From contig NW_024104532.1 in NCBI RefSeq assembly GCF_003945595.2, positions 4,401,501 to 4,465,500 on the forward strand: a stretch of DNA of 64,000 bases. The letters are read 5' to 3'. This DNA comes from Pipra filicauda. Lineage: Eukaryota; Chordata; Aves; Passeriformes; Pipridae. The position numbers were made by a program, and so were the translations under genes. Shown here piece after piece: positions 34,047 to 46,377 of the stretch. Below the pieces are notes generated by a model. That model saw only the letters and a program-made list of their open reading frames with translations. It was not told the origin of the DNA and ran no database searches. How positions within the stretch are numbered: position 1 is the first letter of the stretch; each line of letters opens with the position of its first letter.

Positions 34047-34132
34047 CATGTCTCCCAGCCCAAGGTGCAGTGCTGCATCTCTGGTCAATTGGGAGTCTGA
34101 GATGAAGCACTGTAGCTCGGGAAGGGAGGAAC
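34047..34132 (+). ncRNA. MIR143: miR-143 precursor hairpin
   Basis: The hairpin has a 5p arm at 34064-34085 (GGTGCAGTGCTGCATCTC...) and a 3p arm at 34098-34118 (TGAGATGAAGCACTGTAGCT plus C), both identical to the known vertebrate mature miR-143 strands. The loop is caattgggagtc. The basal stem pairs tctccc with gggagg. miR-143-3p represses cytoskeletal and proliferation genes in smooth muscle and is co-expressed with miR-145 from one primary transcript. Hairpin ends are approximate. Confidence 0.98.
34098..34118 (+). ncRNA. mature miR-143-3p
   Basis: 21 nt with seed GAGAUGA, unchanged from other vertebrates. It is the dominant strand in known species. Confidence 0.97.
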
Positions 34133-34460
34133 TGCGCACCCTGGGGACCACCAGGACCCCCCACCCAGCGGGACAAGTGACACAAGGAGAGCTGAGCCCT
34201 GGCTACAGGAAAGGGCTCATCCCAAAGCTCCAGTTCCCTGCAGAAAGCAAGGAGGGAGAGGAGGGTGAGGAGGTTTCTCCTTGCAGCAGAGGAACCCCTG
34301 TGTCTGCTTGGGACCCCTGGCCTGGCACTGGGCACAGTGGGAAGGGTCACACAGAAATGTGGGGGCACAGCAGGGATGTGGCAGAGGTTTCTCCCCGTCA
34401 GCCACATGCGGAGCCTGGACAGCGATGAGGATGCACAGGGCTGGCAAAGAGTCTGGGTTG
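34133..34460 (+). other. spacer between miR-143 and miR-145
   Basis: Only about 330 bp separate the two hairpins, against roughly 1.4 kb or more in mammals as I recall. It is GC-rich and purine-biased in places, with no extra hairpin of microRNA type recognised. Confidence 0.7.
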
Positions 34461-34544
34461 CCGTGTCCTCAGGGTCCAGTTTTCCCAGGAATCCCTTAGG
34501 TGCTACGTTGGGGATTCCTGGAAATACTGTTCTTGGGGCCACGG
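34461..34544 (+). ncRNA. MIR145: miR-145 precursor hairpin
   Basis: The 5p arm at 34474-34496 (GTCCAGTTTTCCCAGGAATC plus CCT) and the 3p arm at 34512-34533 (GGATTCCTGGAAATACTGTT plus CT) match known vertebrate miR-145. The base of the stem closes with ccgtg pairing cacgg. miR-145 promotes the contractile smooth-muscle state, for example by repressing KLF4 and KLF5. Confidence 0.98.
34474..34496 (+). ncRNA. mature miR-145-5p
   Basis: 23 nt with seed UCCAGUU, unchanged from other vertebrates. Confidence 0.97.
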
Positions 34545-34782
34545 CTTGGCAGCCCATCCCATGGGGAGCCACAGCCCACAGAAGAGCCAGCAATGGAGGT
34601 ACAGGGCCACCACAGGGGAGGCTGGGAGGGGGATTCTCTGGGTATCCCAAACATGGGGAGGTGGGTAACCCAGCCCTCCACACCGAGGGGTGATGGATGT
34701 CTCCGTTGGTCATCCTGCAGGAGGATGTGGCTGGTGGACAGCCACACACACCCCTCCTGTCCTGCCCAGGCCACCCCAGGTC

Positions 34783-34788
34783 AATAAA
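34783..34788 (+). terminator. candidate poly(A) signal of the miR-143/145 host transcript
   Basis: AATAAA in the context ccaggtcaataaaggtct, 239 nt after the miR-145 hairpin, followed by gagtgactctgtcc and a GT-containing tract. It is the first canonical signal after the cluster on this strand. Confidence 0.5.
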
Positions 34789-35202
34789 GGTCTCAAATCC
34801 TGAGTGACTCTGTCCCAGCTGGTCCTTTGGGGCTGGGAAAAGGGTGGGAGGCAAAGGGCTGCTGCCAGCACAGTTTGGGGCAGAAAAGAGGGACAAGAGC
34901 CACCTGTAGAGCACAGCCTTGGGGACTGCTCTCTCCCTCCTGTGATGTCCATCAGCACATCCCTGCCATTCCCAGCCCTGCTGAGCTCCTACAAAAGGAA
35001 CTGATGTGTTGCCTGTTGGGCAATGACAGTAACCCAGACAGCAGCTGCCAGGGCTGGGGTATCTCCCTGCAGCCCCCAGGCACCCTGCACTGATCATGCC
35101 CTGACAGCACCGGGCCCCACTGCCTGCACCAGGCCATGCCTGCATCGGGCCCTGCCTGCACAGGGCTGGGTGTGGGCAGGCACAGGCCAGAGACAGAAGA
35201 AG

Positions 35203-35340
35203 AAGACAGGTGCAGCAGGCATGTACAGGCAGCAGGCAGACCCAGGTTCAGAGGAGCACAGGCAGCAGGCAGGCCCAGGCAGGTGCAGGCACAGACAGAT
35301 ACAGGCAGCAGGCAGCACAGGCAGATACAGGCAGCAGGCC
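35203..35340. repeat. CAGG-rich degenerate tandem repeat
   Basis: Units close to ACAGGCAGCAGGCAG recur with point changes and short interruptions over about 140 bp. It lies 0.7 kb after miR-145. Confidence 0.8.
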
Positions 35341-35627
35341 GCTCAGGCGACCGGCAGGTGGCGCTGCTGCCCAGACGGGAGCAGGCAGGCCCAGCCCTGC
35401 CCATCCCTGCCCTGCCCGTCCCTGCCTATCCCTGGGCCAGCCTTGGTCCTCCAGCCACCCCCATCCGCCTCGAGGTGGGCAGACACCCACCCCAGAGACA
35501 GGACCCCGGGGACAGCCCTGGGATGCCGACACAACCCCCACCATGCCGCCGGCCTGGCACACCCCGCAGCCCTGTTCCCACCCAGCCTGTTCCCAGCTCC
35601 AACGGGGCCAACTGCCTCCACACCCGT

Positions 35628-35644
35628 CCCGCTGACTCAGCGGG
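35628..35644. promoter_or_regulatory. MARE / AP-1 site in a 17-bp perfect palindrome
   Basis: CCCGCTGACTCAGCGGG is a perfect inverted repeat centred on 35636, containing the Maf recognition core GCTGACTCAGC. It would bind small Maf, NRF2 or BACH dimers, or AP-1. Use is unproven. Confidence 0.4.
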
Positions 35645-36059
35645 CGCAGGCGGCAGCACCCAGCCCGCCCCGGGGGATGCTGACGCAGGTGGGACACGAT
35701 GCCCTCGCTGCCCGTGCCCAGCACCTCCCCACGGGCACCATTCCATCCATTCCCACATCCCACGGCTGCGGCGCTCACTGCCTGTTCTGCCGGGACCCAG
35801 AAACCGGCAGCTCCTTTGGGGAGATAGAATGGGCACCCCAGTGGGGTTTAGGAGAACCCACCCAAGACGCCACCCCAAACCCAGCCAAGAGAGGGGCAGG
35901 GATGGGGAAAGTCCTTTCCACCCCACATGAGAAGGAAAAGTGGAATTCACAAAAGCTCTCTGGAAACGGCAAGGCAAAATCCACACCCCGCTCCTCCCCC
36001 TGACAGCTCTGTCGGTTTGCCATGGCTCCAACCGCTCTGTTTCAACCCTTTCCAAGCAG

Positions 36060-36330
36060 TTTGTTTTGATTTTGGTTGTTGGGGGGTTACACGACATGCC
36101 GGTGCAGGAGGGAAAGCCATGTCTCTCACACACACCCAAATTAAAAAAATACGGCACTTAGTTCAGGAAATGCCAGCTCAGAGAGCTTTGATTGTTTCCT
36201 TCTTTCTTTTCCCCCCTTTATTTTCAGCCAGAAAATTTGTCAAGGGCGACCCTGTCCCTGAGAGAGATTTAGGCTTGGACAATATTAGCAATTTCTGGCC
36301 AAAAAAGTCCCTTTAATCAAAGAATTCCTG
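36060..36330 (+). promoter_or_regulatory. candidate conserved element or downstream lncRNA exon
   Basis: An AT-rich island 1.5 kb after miR-145 has a very strong splice-acceptor-like tract (ttctttcttttccccccttt then attttcag, AG at 36226-36227). Two mirrored TCF/LEF-type motifs, CTTTGAT (36186-36192) and ATCAAAG (36316-36322), are also present. It could be an exon of a longer host lncRNA or an enhancer. Neither is proven. Confidence 0.3.
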
Positions 36331-39300
36331 ACCTGCCCCCAGCTTGCCTGTGAACCAGCTGCCCCAGATGCTGCAGGGACACACCAGTCTCCTCCCAGGC
36401 ACCAAAGCAGGGCTGGGGCTTAGCTCCCCACCTCCACCAGCTTCCAGCTGGGTGGTTTCAGCCCCGTTCCTTGCTATCTGCCGGGTGCATCCCCAGCTCC
36501 AAGCACAGGGGTTATGCACAGCTCCAGCAGCTCCGGGCATGAAGCCTGGAGTGCTGACCCAGCTACCAGATAGGGAAACTGAGGCACACATCTCCTGCCT
36601 GTCCTTTGCCTCCAGAACAACCCAGCCAGGGCTCTGGAGGGGGTGAGGATGGCAGGGCACTGTGGGATGGGAGAGCAAAGCCTCATCCCTCTCCATGGTT
36701 CAGCTGGGGCTGGCAGAGTCCAAAGCTGAGCTAGAGTGGGCACGGACAGCAAGGGGAGCCCCACTGCCCTGGGAAAGATGCCACCCCGGCACCCGTCACA
36801 GGCACCACCCTCTCCCTGCCTCAGTTTCCCCAGTGGTGAGACGACGTTGGCACAGGTCCCTGGGGAGGGCTCAGACACTCAGCACAGCTCAGCTCAGCCT
36901 CCCCAGCTGGCCCGGGACCAGCCACCCCGTGCCGCGGGCCTGCTGTGCCGGGAAGGGCGTTGTCCTGACTCAGCCGGCAAAACCTGCACCACCTGGGAGC
37001 AGCAGCACCCCCTGGCACAGCCCCTGCCTGAACACGGAGGAGGAAGCAGGGAAACGGCAGCAATGGCAGAGCAGGGCTGCTTTCCCTGCTCTTGCAGGCA
37101 GATGTGCTCATTCTTCCCTTTTCCTGGCAGGATGAGCCCCTCATGTTCCCTGCTCTCTGCAAAGCACCGAAGACAGGAGGCCAAGCTGCCACATTCCCTT
37201 TTTTGGGAAGATTTTCCCCTTCCACCCCTCCAAGAGTCCTGCATAGTCTTCGCAAAAACTCAGCAGCCATAAATCCTCCTCTGCCCACAGGGACTGCCTG
37301 CTTGTGCTTCCCTGCCTCCACTCCATCTCCTCCCAGATCTGTGTGGTGTTCCACATCCCTCCAAAAAAACTATTGGGGGTCTCTTACTGCCTAATTAAAG
37401 AGAGCACCGTGCTGGCAGCCAAACCCCAGCATCCACAGCCTTCCCTGTACCAGGAAGGGAGCTTTGTCACTGTGGGTGCCCAGGGTGGAGGTGGGTAGGA
37501 TGGTCCTGAGTGTCCCCCCTGAGCTGGGGCAGGACAGAGGAGGGTTACCCTCACTCCTAGAGGCATCAGGGCAATGTTTGCCAAACCAAATGGATTGGGG
37601 AAGGGGGAAATCCTCCCCCAGGCCCATGGTGGCTGTGCTCCCCCCGTGAGCCACCAGCCCACAGCCCAGTGAGTACCTCAGTGCTTCGTCAACGGCGGCT
37701 GCAGCAATCGGCTTAAAACTAATCCCTGTGTCCTGCGCTGGCCTCGGCACAGGGCCCCGGGGGGGCCAGCAATGCCCCCCTGCCAGGGCCTGCAGGGAAA
37801 CACAGACATTTTAAGTAAGGGGGTGGTAGGTGCTGGTGTGCCAGCCCTTGGATGACCACTGGCATCCACGTGCCTGGAACCCATCAGCTCACACTGGTAC
37901 CCACAGCAGGGCACCCCATGCCCCTTCTCCAAGCTCCAAGGCATGGGTGAAATGTGCCCGGGTGCCAGCTGGAGTATCCAGCACACTCAGCATCACGGCC
38001 CTCACAGCACTGTGCTTCAGTGCAGGGCTCCAAGGTGGTTTGGAGTGCCCCAGCTTGTCCCCTGCCAAGGGCTGGGGAAAGGCTCCTAGATTAGGGCTTT
38101 TTGCACACGCAGGTTTTCCAAGGGCTCGGCAGGGCTGAGAGCAGAGTGAGGGCGTGCACACACACATGCACGCAGCAGAGCAGCAGCCGAGCCCACCTGC
38201 ATCCCCAGGGCCTTCCTGTGCATCCCTGCTGCTGCCTGCTACCCACGGCCCTTCCAGGGGCCCTCTGCAGTGCATCGCCCTGCCCCACACCTATCACTGG
38301 CTCCAGAGACCAGTCCCCCAGCTCCCTGAGCTATGCTGGAAACGTGGGGATCTGGGCTTGGGCTGCTCCATCCTAGCAGGATTGTGTTGTTTAGATCCTG
38401 GGGGTCTTCCAGCACCCCAGGGCCCCCAGGACAGGAGCTGCCCCACAAACCTAGCCCTGCAGAGCTGAGCCGCTCTGGCTGCTGCAGCGGTATGGGATTA
38501 GCGAGTGCGTGGGAAGGTGGAGGGGGAGAGGGAGGGGACAGACACGGCCCCCCCCCCCAGGAGCCCTGGAGTCACGGAGAGGGGGGGAAGTGTGGCAGTG
38601 GCTGCCAGCCCCTGCACAGGGCCGGGGATGTGGGTGGCTGCGCCTGCCACGGGGTTCATCCTTCCCAGCACCCAGGAGCTCCCAGCCTGGGCTCGCAGCC
38701 ACCCACCCTGCTGAGTCAGCTCCCGGGAAGGTCGTGTCCCAGCCAGCGCTTGCCAGGCCTGCCCGGCGCGCCCCATCCCTGCGGTGCCAAACCCGCTGGG
38801 GCAGGAACTCGGCAGCCTTGTCCTGGCTGAGCAAAGCATGGGCAGGGCACTGCCAGCACCCGCCCTGCCAGCCGGGGCAGCACGAAGGGTCTCGGTGGGA
38901 GCCCCCCACAGCGCAGCCCCGTGGTACCCAGCCCATCCCCAGGAGGGAGGCACAGCCCTGCACGCTCATCCCACACCAAAAGCCCCTCCATCAGCAGCTC
39001 TCGGCTCTCCCTGCATGGTGAGCAGCTCCAAACCTGCTGGGCCTGGCCCAGCACCCCGGCGGGCCGGCTCGCCTGGTCCCACTCCCTCCTGGCAGCCCAG
39101 GAAAGCTGAACGCACCCAGCAAGGGATGAGGCAGCGCCAGCCCATCACCAACAGGGCAGTTTCCCACGTGTTTCCCTCCTCCCCGCATCCCCTTGGGGCC
39201 TGGAACCAGGACTGCCTTTGATCCTCCTCTGGCTGGCCCTGCCCTGAGAGCAGAGACCGCACACAACTCTGCACAGGCTCAGCCCCAGAGGGCAGCCGTC

Positions 39301-42300
39301 AGCCCTGTTCCCCTCGTCGTCGCCATCGCCCAGGGGTTGTCACGAACCAATATGGATTCAAGGCACACCTCCACCTCAGCACCACGGGCCTGGCTCCAGC
39401 TTTATCCCTCCTCCTCTGGGGAAGCAGCCCAAGTGCTTGCACTGGGTCCCCAAACTGTGTTAACCCCTACCCCAGGTCGGGGGATCAGCTCCTGTGCAGC
39501 TTGGGGCTGGTGTTCTGCCACCCCAGACCATCCAGAGCAGGGTAATGACATGCCCAAGGTGGTGGGACCTTGTCCATGCCTTGTCCTGCTCCAGCAGACC
39601 CCTCCCTGGGCAGCAAAAAGTCCCATAGATACAAGATGGCTGTGACTGTGCTCCCAGCTGGACTTTGGTCCATGGAGCAGGGAAGGAGAGGCTGCAGTTG
39701 GCTCCCTCGATCCACACTTGTTTGCATGGAAACAAGCAAGGAAAGCTAAACACACACAGATAAAGAGCTGGGAGTCAGAGCCTGCACAGGGCAGGAGCTG
39801 CTGGGATGGGCCCTGTGAGATCTCCTTACAGCTGGGGCACCCCTGGGGTCTGCACAGCCCAGTAATGGCACGGTCTGAGGGTGGGGATGGCAAAGTTCAC
39901 AATCCTCCCTGTTGCCAGCACTGAGTCTTTGCTGGGGTCTGCACCCCGGCTGCCACCTCCCCCAGCACCTGGTCAGGCACAAGCAGCCCTGAGCTGAGCA
40001 GTTCTCAGGGGCAGGAACACACACAGCACTCGCCTCCCCTCCACCATGGAGGATACAACCCCATCCTGCCAGACCAGGACTGCTCCCTCCCTTCCAACAG
40101 CCACAACCCAGACTTTTACTGTCCTCTTCCTGCAAACAAGCCAGGGTTGGGCTTTCAAAGGGCCTCTGAGAGAGAGTCAGCCCCAACCTGCCCTGCCCAG
40201 CTTCGCACACCAGCGACCAAAGTCCTGCAGCTGCTGAATCCAGCCAGAGCTGCAGCAGCCAACGGGGATTGCACCACTCAGCTTTGCCCCAGGTCTGGCA
40301 GCTCTCAAAGTGGGTCTGTCCGGCTTTGGAGAACTAGGAGTAACAGAGCAACTTTGTACTTGCCCTCAATTAATGAGTGACCTATATAGAAGAAAATCTG
40401 GGCTAAGTGGGATGAAGGAGCTGGAACTGGCTGCTTGGGGGTAGCAATGCACAAACCAGGCTGAGCCCAGCAGCTCTAGAGTTCAGAGCTTTTTAAGAAC
40501 TGCCCTGAAAGTTTTTATTGCTGGGGAAGAGAAGCCCAGTCTGGAAAGAACCTCACATTGCACATTGTTTCCTGAGCCCACGGGCCAGGGGACATTCTCT
40601 GCCATCAGCCAGGGCTCAACCAGCCTCAGGGCCCCAAAAGCAGGTGAAGGGACCAGGAGAGAGGTGCAGGGTGGGCACAAGGGAAGGGGCAGCAATGGTC
40701 AGGGAGCTCCCAGCCCCTCTCCTGCCAGGGCCACGATGATCTTCTGAGCTGGAAGGTGGAAGCAGTGCAAGAGGGGACCTTTCCCAGGGGGTGAAGAGCC
40801 AAAGACACGTTTGCCTTATAAAATCCTGCTGACAGCAGGAGCAGTGGTTCAGCTCCATGGCAGCTTTGAAAAGAAGGCGCTGGTCCTACCCAGCGAGCAT
40901 GTTAAAAGAAGTGCTTATCTGACAGGACATGCAAGTCAGAGGCGTATCTCTCCTCCCAGAGAGCACTGCCTCCCAGAGCTGGCAGCCTCCTCTCCTGCTC
41001 CAGAGCCTGGGAAAGTCAGCTGTCCCGGACCAACCCCGGCAGGAGCTGACACTGCACCTGGAGGCCTCTCTGCAGGAAGGAGACAGGGTGGCAGCTCACA
41101 CGTTTTAAGCCAAAGCACTTCCCACACTGAGCTGAGCTGCGCTCAGCTTTCCATCAGCAACACCTCCATACTCCAGCTATCAGGCAAAGCCAGACTAGAC
41201 GCTACTGATTTATCACGCTCCTCCTGATGGGAGCTGGAGGAAGGAGCAGCTTATTCTCTCCCCCTCTGAAAGGTTTCTTTTTTCTGGAGCTAAACAGTGG
41301 GGGCCCAGAAAGTGGGTAGGTGGGTTTGAGAGGGCAGCCAGGCTGAGCTGTGTTATTGAGCAGATGTAACATGCACAGCACCACAGGCACTTGCCTACGC
41401 CCCAAAGAGCAGCCACAGGTTAGTCAGGCAGGCACACAGCTGACCCTGAGAGGATACAAGCCCTGACCCGGTCCTGCCATGTTCTACCCATGCTGCCACC
41501 CACTTCCTTCAGGGGCTCTTGCAGTGGAGCTGTTAAGTCACTTCAGCAGCTGTAGCCTGGCACAGCTGCCCCTCCAGATCCACCTCTGCACTCAAAGTGC
41601 TGCAGAAAACCTTTTTCTTGGGGGCAAAAAAAGATATGGCAGGTTCCCCAGCAACTGTACCTCTAGGGGTGCAGTTCCATGGGCTGTCACAGCCCTGGCA
41701 GCCAGGCACAAGGATGACCTCAAGGCTTCAGCTGCTTTGTGTTCACCTAAGATCATCCATGGGGGTTTTAGCAGAACCAGACCTTTTCCCAGAGGCTGCT
41801 GGCACAGAGCTGCACGTCCAAGGACGGCAGGGTAAGCCCTGCCAGGGATATCCCCAGCTTTCCCACTCTCCTGAGCATGCTGGCGGGCAGGCTGGGAGCA
41901 GAAAGAGCTGCCACACCAGGTCCAGTGCCATCTCCACAGCAGCTGCCCACCCACAGCTGGGGTGCTCCCTGCTGATCCCCTGCTTCAGGGTGAGGACCCA
42001 GCCAGGGCAGAAGGGAGTAAGATGCAGCTGGGACTGAGCTCTAGGCTGGACCAACACTTTTAAACCCCCTCCAGAGCAGACATGCAGTTGTCCAGACCAG
42101 GGCAACACCTTGAAGTTGCCAGCAGTCAGCTCCAGGGCAGCTGGAGAGCTGTGAGAACAGGCAGGGAGCTGGGTCAGCCTTTAGCTCCCAGGATGTTGGC
42201 AGAATGGCTGAGGTCAGGATTTCAGCCCCAGCTCTCAATTACCATAGCAAAAATAAAAGCAGCCACAGATCCATAGAGGAGGCTGCCCTGCCCTTCCAGA

Positions 42301-43962
42301 AATGGGATTTGGGCATAAACACTTCTTTCCTGGAAAGTGTATCCTGGTATTTGGGATTCCTTCCCATCCCACAAAGCTCCCCTTGCAACACTGATCCGAG
42401 AGTACCTCACATTCCTGCAGGAACTCGGCTCAGCCATGTTAACAAACATCAGCAGCTGGCAAGCTATTTAGAGCAGCAGGATTGCTCCAAGCACCGCTTC
42501 CCTCTCCCATTACCTGCCAGCAGCACAGCCTGCCAGCACTGGGGGTGATGGTCCCACTGCAGCCCCACACACACCAGATCCACACAGGCTCACCATCACT
42601 CCCCATGCAAGCCTAGGAAGTGGCCTGGGAAGAGCTGAATGGGCATCAGGCTTGTTTGTGTCCTGCTTGCTCCAGTATCTTGTATTTAAACCTCTCCCTA
42701 GAGGTTACAGGGAAGCTGCTGGAACTGGGTGTTTGACAGCCACCACGGGGATGCTGCAGCTCTGGGACCCTCTGGCCATCCTCAGGGAGCCTCAGCACAC
42801 AGCTGCTCCAGCAGCAGAGCTCCTTTGGGCAGCCAAAACGAAGGCTGGGATCAGAAACAAGTCACCTTCCACAGCCACAGCCCCCTGGGCTGGGGAAGGA
42901 CTCCTGCAGAGGGTCACCAGTGTGTCCCACACACCGGGCTGGGGCAAGGCAGGCCGAGGCTGTTCTCACCTGCCTGGGGCTCACTGTGCCCAGGCACTGG
43001 GCCATCTGCCCTTCAAGGAGGGTCCCTCAGTGCCACCCCAGCTGCCAGGCTCCCCTGGCACAGCTGTGCCTGGTTCCAGGCAGGGGGTGAAGGGCACCCA
43101 GCCCCCCCAGCACTGCCTCTGCTGTGTTTACCAGTCACTCGGCAACAGAGGAGAGGAAAGCGGCACCAGCTCCGCTTTCATGGCCTGCCCGGCTGCTGAA
43201 CCCTCGGGAACAGCAAGGCAGGGGAGGCGGTGGGAGGAGAGCGGGAGGGGGGCACCAGGCTTTCCCTCCCCAGTGGACAGGGGCTTCCCAAAGAGGGACA
43301 CAAACCAGAATGCTCCAGGAAAGAAGAGGCAGATGCCTGCATAATCTTGGCACTGGGATAGAGGTTGTGCTGGATCAACTGCTTCCTCCCCCTCCTCCCC
43401 ACCCAAGAAGGGCCATAAATACATTTAAACGCACCCTGTGCTGCGCGTCCCATTGACGCCCAGGTGTTCCCTGTCACACATGATGAACTCCCTCCTTGGA
43501 AAAGCCAGCCCAGGAAAGAGCTGCCTGGCCACAACTGAGCCAGTCTGTCCAGTGCCATGACTGCACCTCTCCATGGCCACCAAAAGCATCCTGCCGGGAC
43601 AAGAGCTGGGATTTTGGAAGACACAGAACAGGAGTGGGAACAGCAGGCTGACAAACCCTGAGAGCCTTTCACTAGGAAAGGCTGAGCGCAGTCAGATCAG
43701 ACCCAAGCTGTTTGCATGTTGGGAAGCAAAAACAAGCCACTTCCAATCAGCATCAAGTTCCCAAGCCTGCATTTCATCTCCTGGGAACTCACTGGCAGAG
43801 CCTGCTGGTTGCTGGCACGCGATCCAGCCCCATGCCCAGCTCACACCCACCTTGCTGCCTGCGGCCAGGACCCCCGCCAGCAGCACAGGGAGGGTCAGGA
43901 GGCACAATGTTAAAAGCTGACAGTGAGAGGGAGAAAAGTCACTGAGCATCAGGGACTTACGG

Positions 43963-43979
43963 CCATAATAAGTTTATGG
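43963..43979. repeat. inverted repeat CCATAA-5-TTATGG
   Basis: Perfect 6-bp arms around TAAGT. The arms resemble posterior HOX/CDX half-sites, and the left part (CCATAATAAG) is one base from a CArG box. Confidence 0.4.
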
Positions 43980-46377
43980 GATTTGTTAACAGCTCCAGGC
44001 AAACCAGGCGGGAACACGCTCCGACCGCGTCAGCCCAGCCCTGGCACTGCAGCACCTTCCCACGCCAGGGGTGCGGCACAGACAGGGGTTATCGACCCGC
44101 TCGGCTCCCCAGGCACAAACAGCACAGCACGGGCCCATCTGGTAGAAGCCATCAGTGAATACTTCCTGGGCAGCCCAAGGGAAGAATGGCCACAGCTGGA
44201 TTCCTTACCTTTCCTTCCCAAAGAAGGGGGTCTTGGGAAGGCAGGCCGGCACCTCCAGAGCACGAGTCAGCAGGGATTTCTGGTCATACCTGCTCCTCCA
44301 ACAGTGCTGTGCACAGGAGATACCTGAGGTTTGACTGGCACAATGGGAGTGCCAGCCCCAAAAGGAACATTAACACACACACTCCACTGCGCCCACACTC
44401 CCGGTGCTGTTCACAGCCTTTGTCCCCTCAGGTGACCCTGACCCAGCAGCACCTGCTGCAAACAGCCCTGGCCCAACACCAGCCAGCGAGGAGGAGGAGG
44501 ATCCCAGAGCTGAGCACAAGTCAGGGCTGTGCTGGGGGGAAGCCATCAGTGCACAAGAACAAATCTATCTGCTGCCTAAGTGATTTTTCTCAGCTCAGAA
44601 GACTTGCACCAGTTTCTAGCCTTACCTCTCTGCTCTCCTCCCCCACCCTCTGACTGTAGCTGGCAAGGCAGGAAAACCGTTCCTGCTTCTCTCTGCCCGA
44701 CCAGGGCAAAGCCCTGCCTGCAGCTCCACCAGATGAGGATCTGGCAGACATCAGCAGAGGCAACATAGCCTGGTCCAGCTGCTGAACACCAGAGCCAGCT
44801 GCAATCCCCAGGCTGTTCCCAGGGTCAGCCCACTGTGTGCACTTGGAGACAGTGGGATTTGTGAAGCATCCTTGCAGAAATGGGCTCAGGGATCTTTAAT
44901 TCCCCCATGGTGGTAAGAAGCAGTTACCAGTTGGTACATAAACCTGTGAGAAGGAAGTGCAGCAGCTCAGGGGAGCCAGACACATCAAGGTAAGCTCTGC
45001 CCAGGAGCCCAATCTTAAGCCCTGGGGATTCCCAGTTAAACACATGATGGAAAAGTCCCACCAGACTGCTTTGGCATTGGTGTGTGCCACAGCTACATAC
45101 GAAGGACTCAGTTGAGGTACAAGGAAGGGAAAGGGAGGATTTGCTCATCTGGTGGATGATGACATCCCACAAAGCACAGCTGAGTCATGCAAGTACCACT
45201 GCCCCACCTTTGCCGGGGACCAGGTTATGCTGAGCCAGGCACTTGCCCTGGGCATTCACAGGGCTGTAAAGGGGAAGGCACGGATTTATCACGCACACAG
45301 GGGCTTTGACTGCAACAAGGAAAGCTCAAAAGCCAGTCTACCCTGTATGACAGCATGTACATTTCTTCAAGGTCTTCCAACCTTCTCAAATTGCTTTTAT
45401 TCAAAAAAAGTTCAGAAAGTCTGCCACCTGCAAAATAGCTCAAGGCTGACTCTTTATTTCAAGGGCGACCAGGGAGCAGCACAAGGAGCTAAGAGTCCTG
45501 TGGCTGTTGGAAGATGACCACTGAATTCTACAGCTTGACCTGCACCTCGGAAACAGCTTTTCTGCCAGCCATGCCCACCAATGGACTCCTAAACTCAGAG
45601 GGGGAAAGAAATAAGTTAAATAAGTTAATCAGCTGTGTTTACAAAAAACAACCCACATTATCAACAGGAACAAAAGGCTCCTGGGTAGGGAAGACACAAC
45701 AGTGAGGACTGACTGTGCTCAGGTACATTCAGCAGCAGTCCTTGGTATCAAAATGCCAAGCTGTTCTCTGAGAAAGGAGCTACATCACACCTTCACAGTT
45801 ATTTATGGACAGAAATGCTTAGAAACCCAATCCCTCGAGTCCGGTGCAGGAATACTCCCTGGCTTCTCCCCCTTTCTAGCTACCAAAATTCAGCATTAGC
45901 AATGGTCATATCACATAATGCAAAAAGTCAAGTTAGCATCTTAATTTAGCCAATTTTACACCTTTGGTACTAAGCTTTGCAAAGCAGCTGAGCCCACTGT
46001 GGTTCATTTAAAACCAGGGACACAGCCCTGGGTCTGTTCTGAAAGGATTCATTACCGCAGCTGGGAAGGACGAAGGACCTGTGTCCCAGCACAACCTTCA
46101 ATCTCAATTCTTCACAGACAGACCCGGTACCACCCTCCCCCCCTTCCTGTTTAGCCCTGGCTAACAAGGATTACATTAAGAGCCATTTCCACATTAGAAC
46201 ACACCACGGACACAGTCCTTCCACTCAGGCTCTATTAGGAGGGTGGGCACTTCCTCTGTGTCATCTTTCCAGAGGCATTAGTACTCGGAGCAGACAGCTC
46301 TTCCTCCCAGCCCACTTTTCCTTTTTGTCTGGAGCCTGCCCTGCTCACAAACGTGTATTATGACATCAAGCTGATAT

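Larger units (their letters stand above)
24838..34805 (+). ncRNA. CARMN: putative miR-143/145 host transcript (CARMN-like), extent inferred
   Basis: The two microRNA hairpins on the + strand must be cut from a longer RNA. Upstream is a TATA/CCAAT promoter (24.7-24.8 kb) and downstream a canonical AATAAA (34783-34788). Position between IL17B and CSNK1A1 and orientation match mammalian CARMN/MIR143HG, a smooth-muscle lncRNA. No internal exon could be recognised, and lncRNA sequence is poorly conserved. Alternatives are a start nearer the hairpins, for example at the 30.5-kb CArG element, and an end beyond 36 kb. Confidence 0.35.

Noticed and set aside
35136..36003. Long + strand frames after miR-145
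   Set aside because: They translate the CAGG-rich tandem repeat and flanking GC-rich DNA and have no protein-family features.
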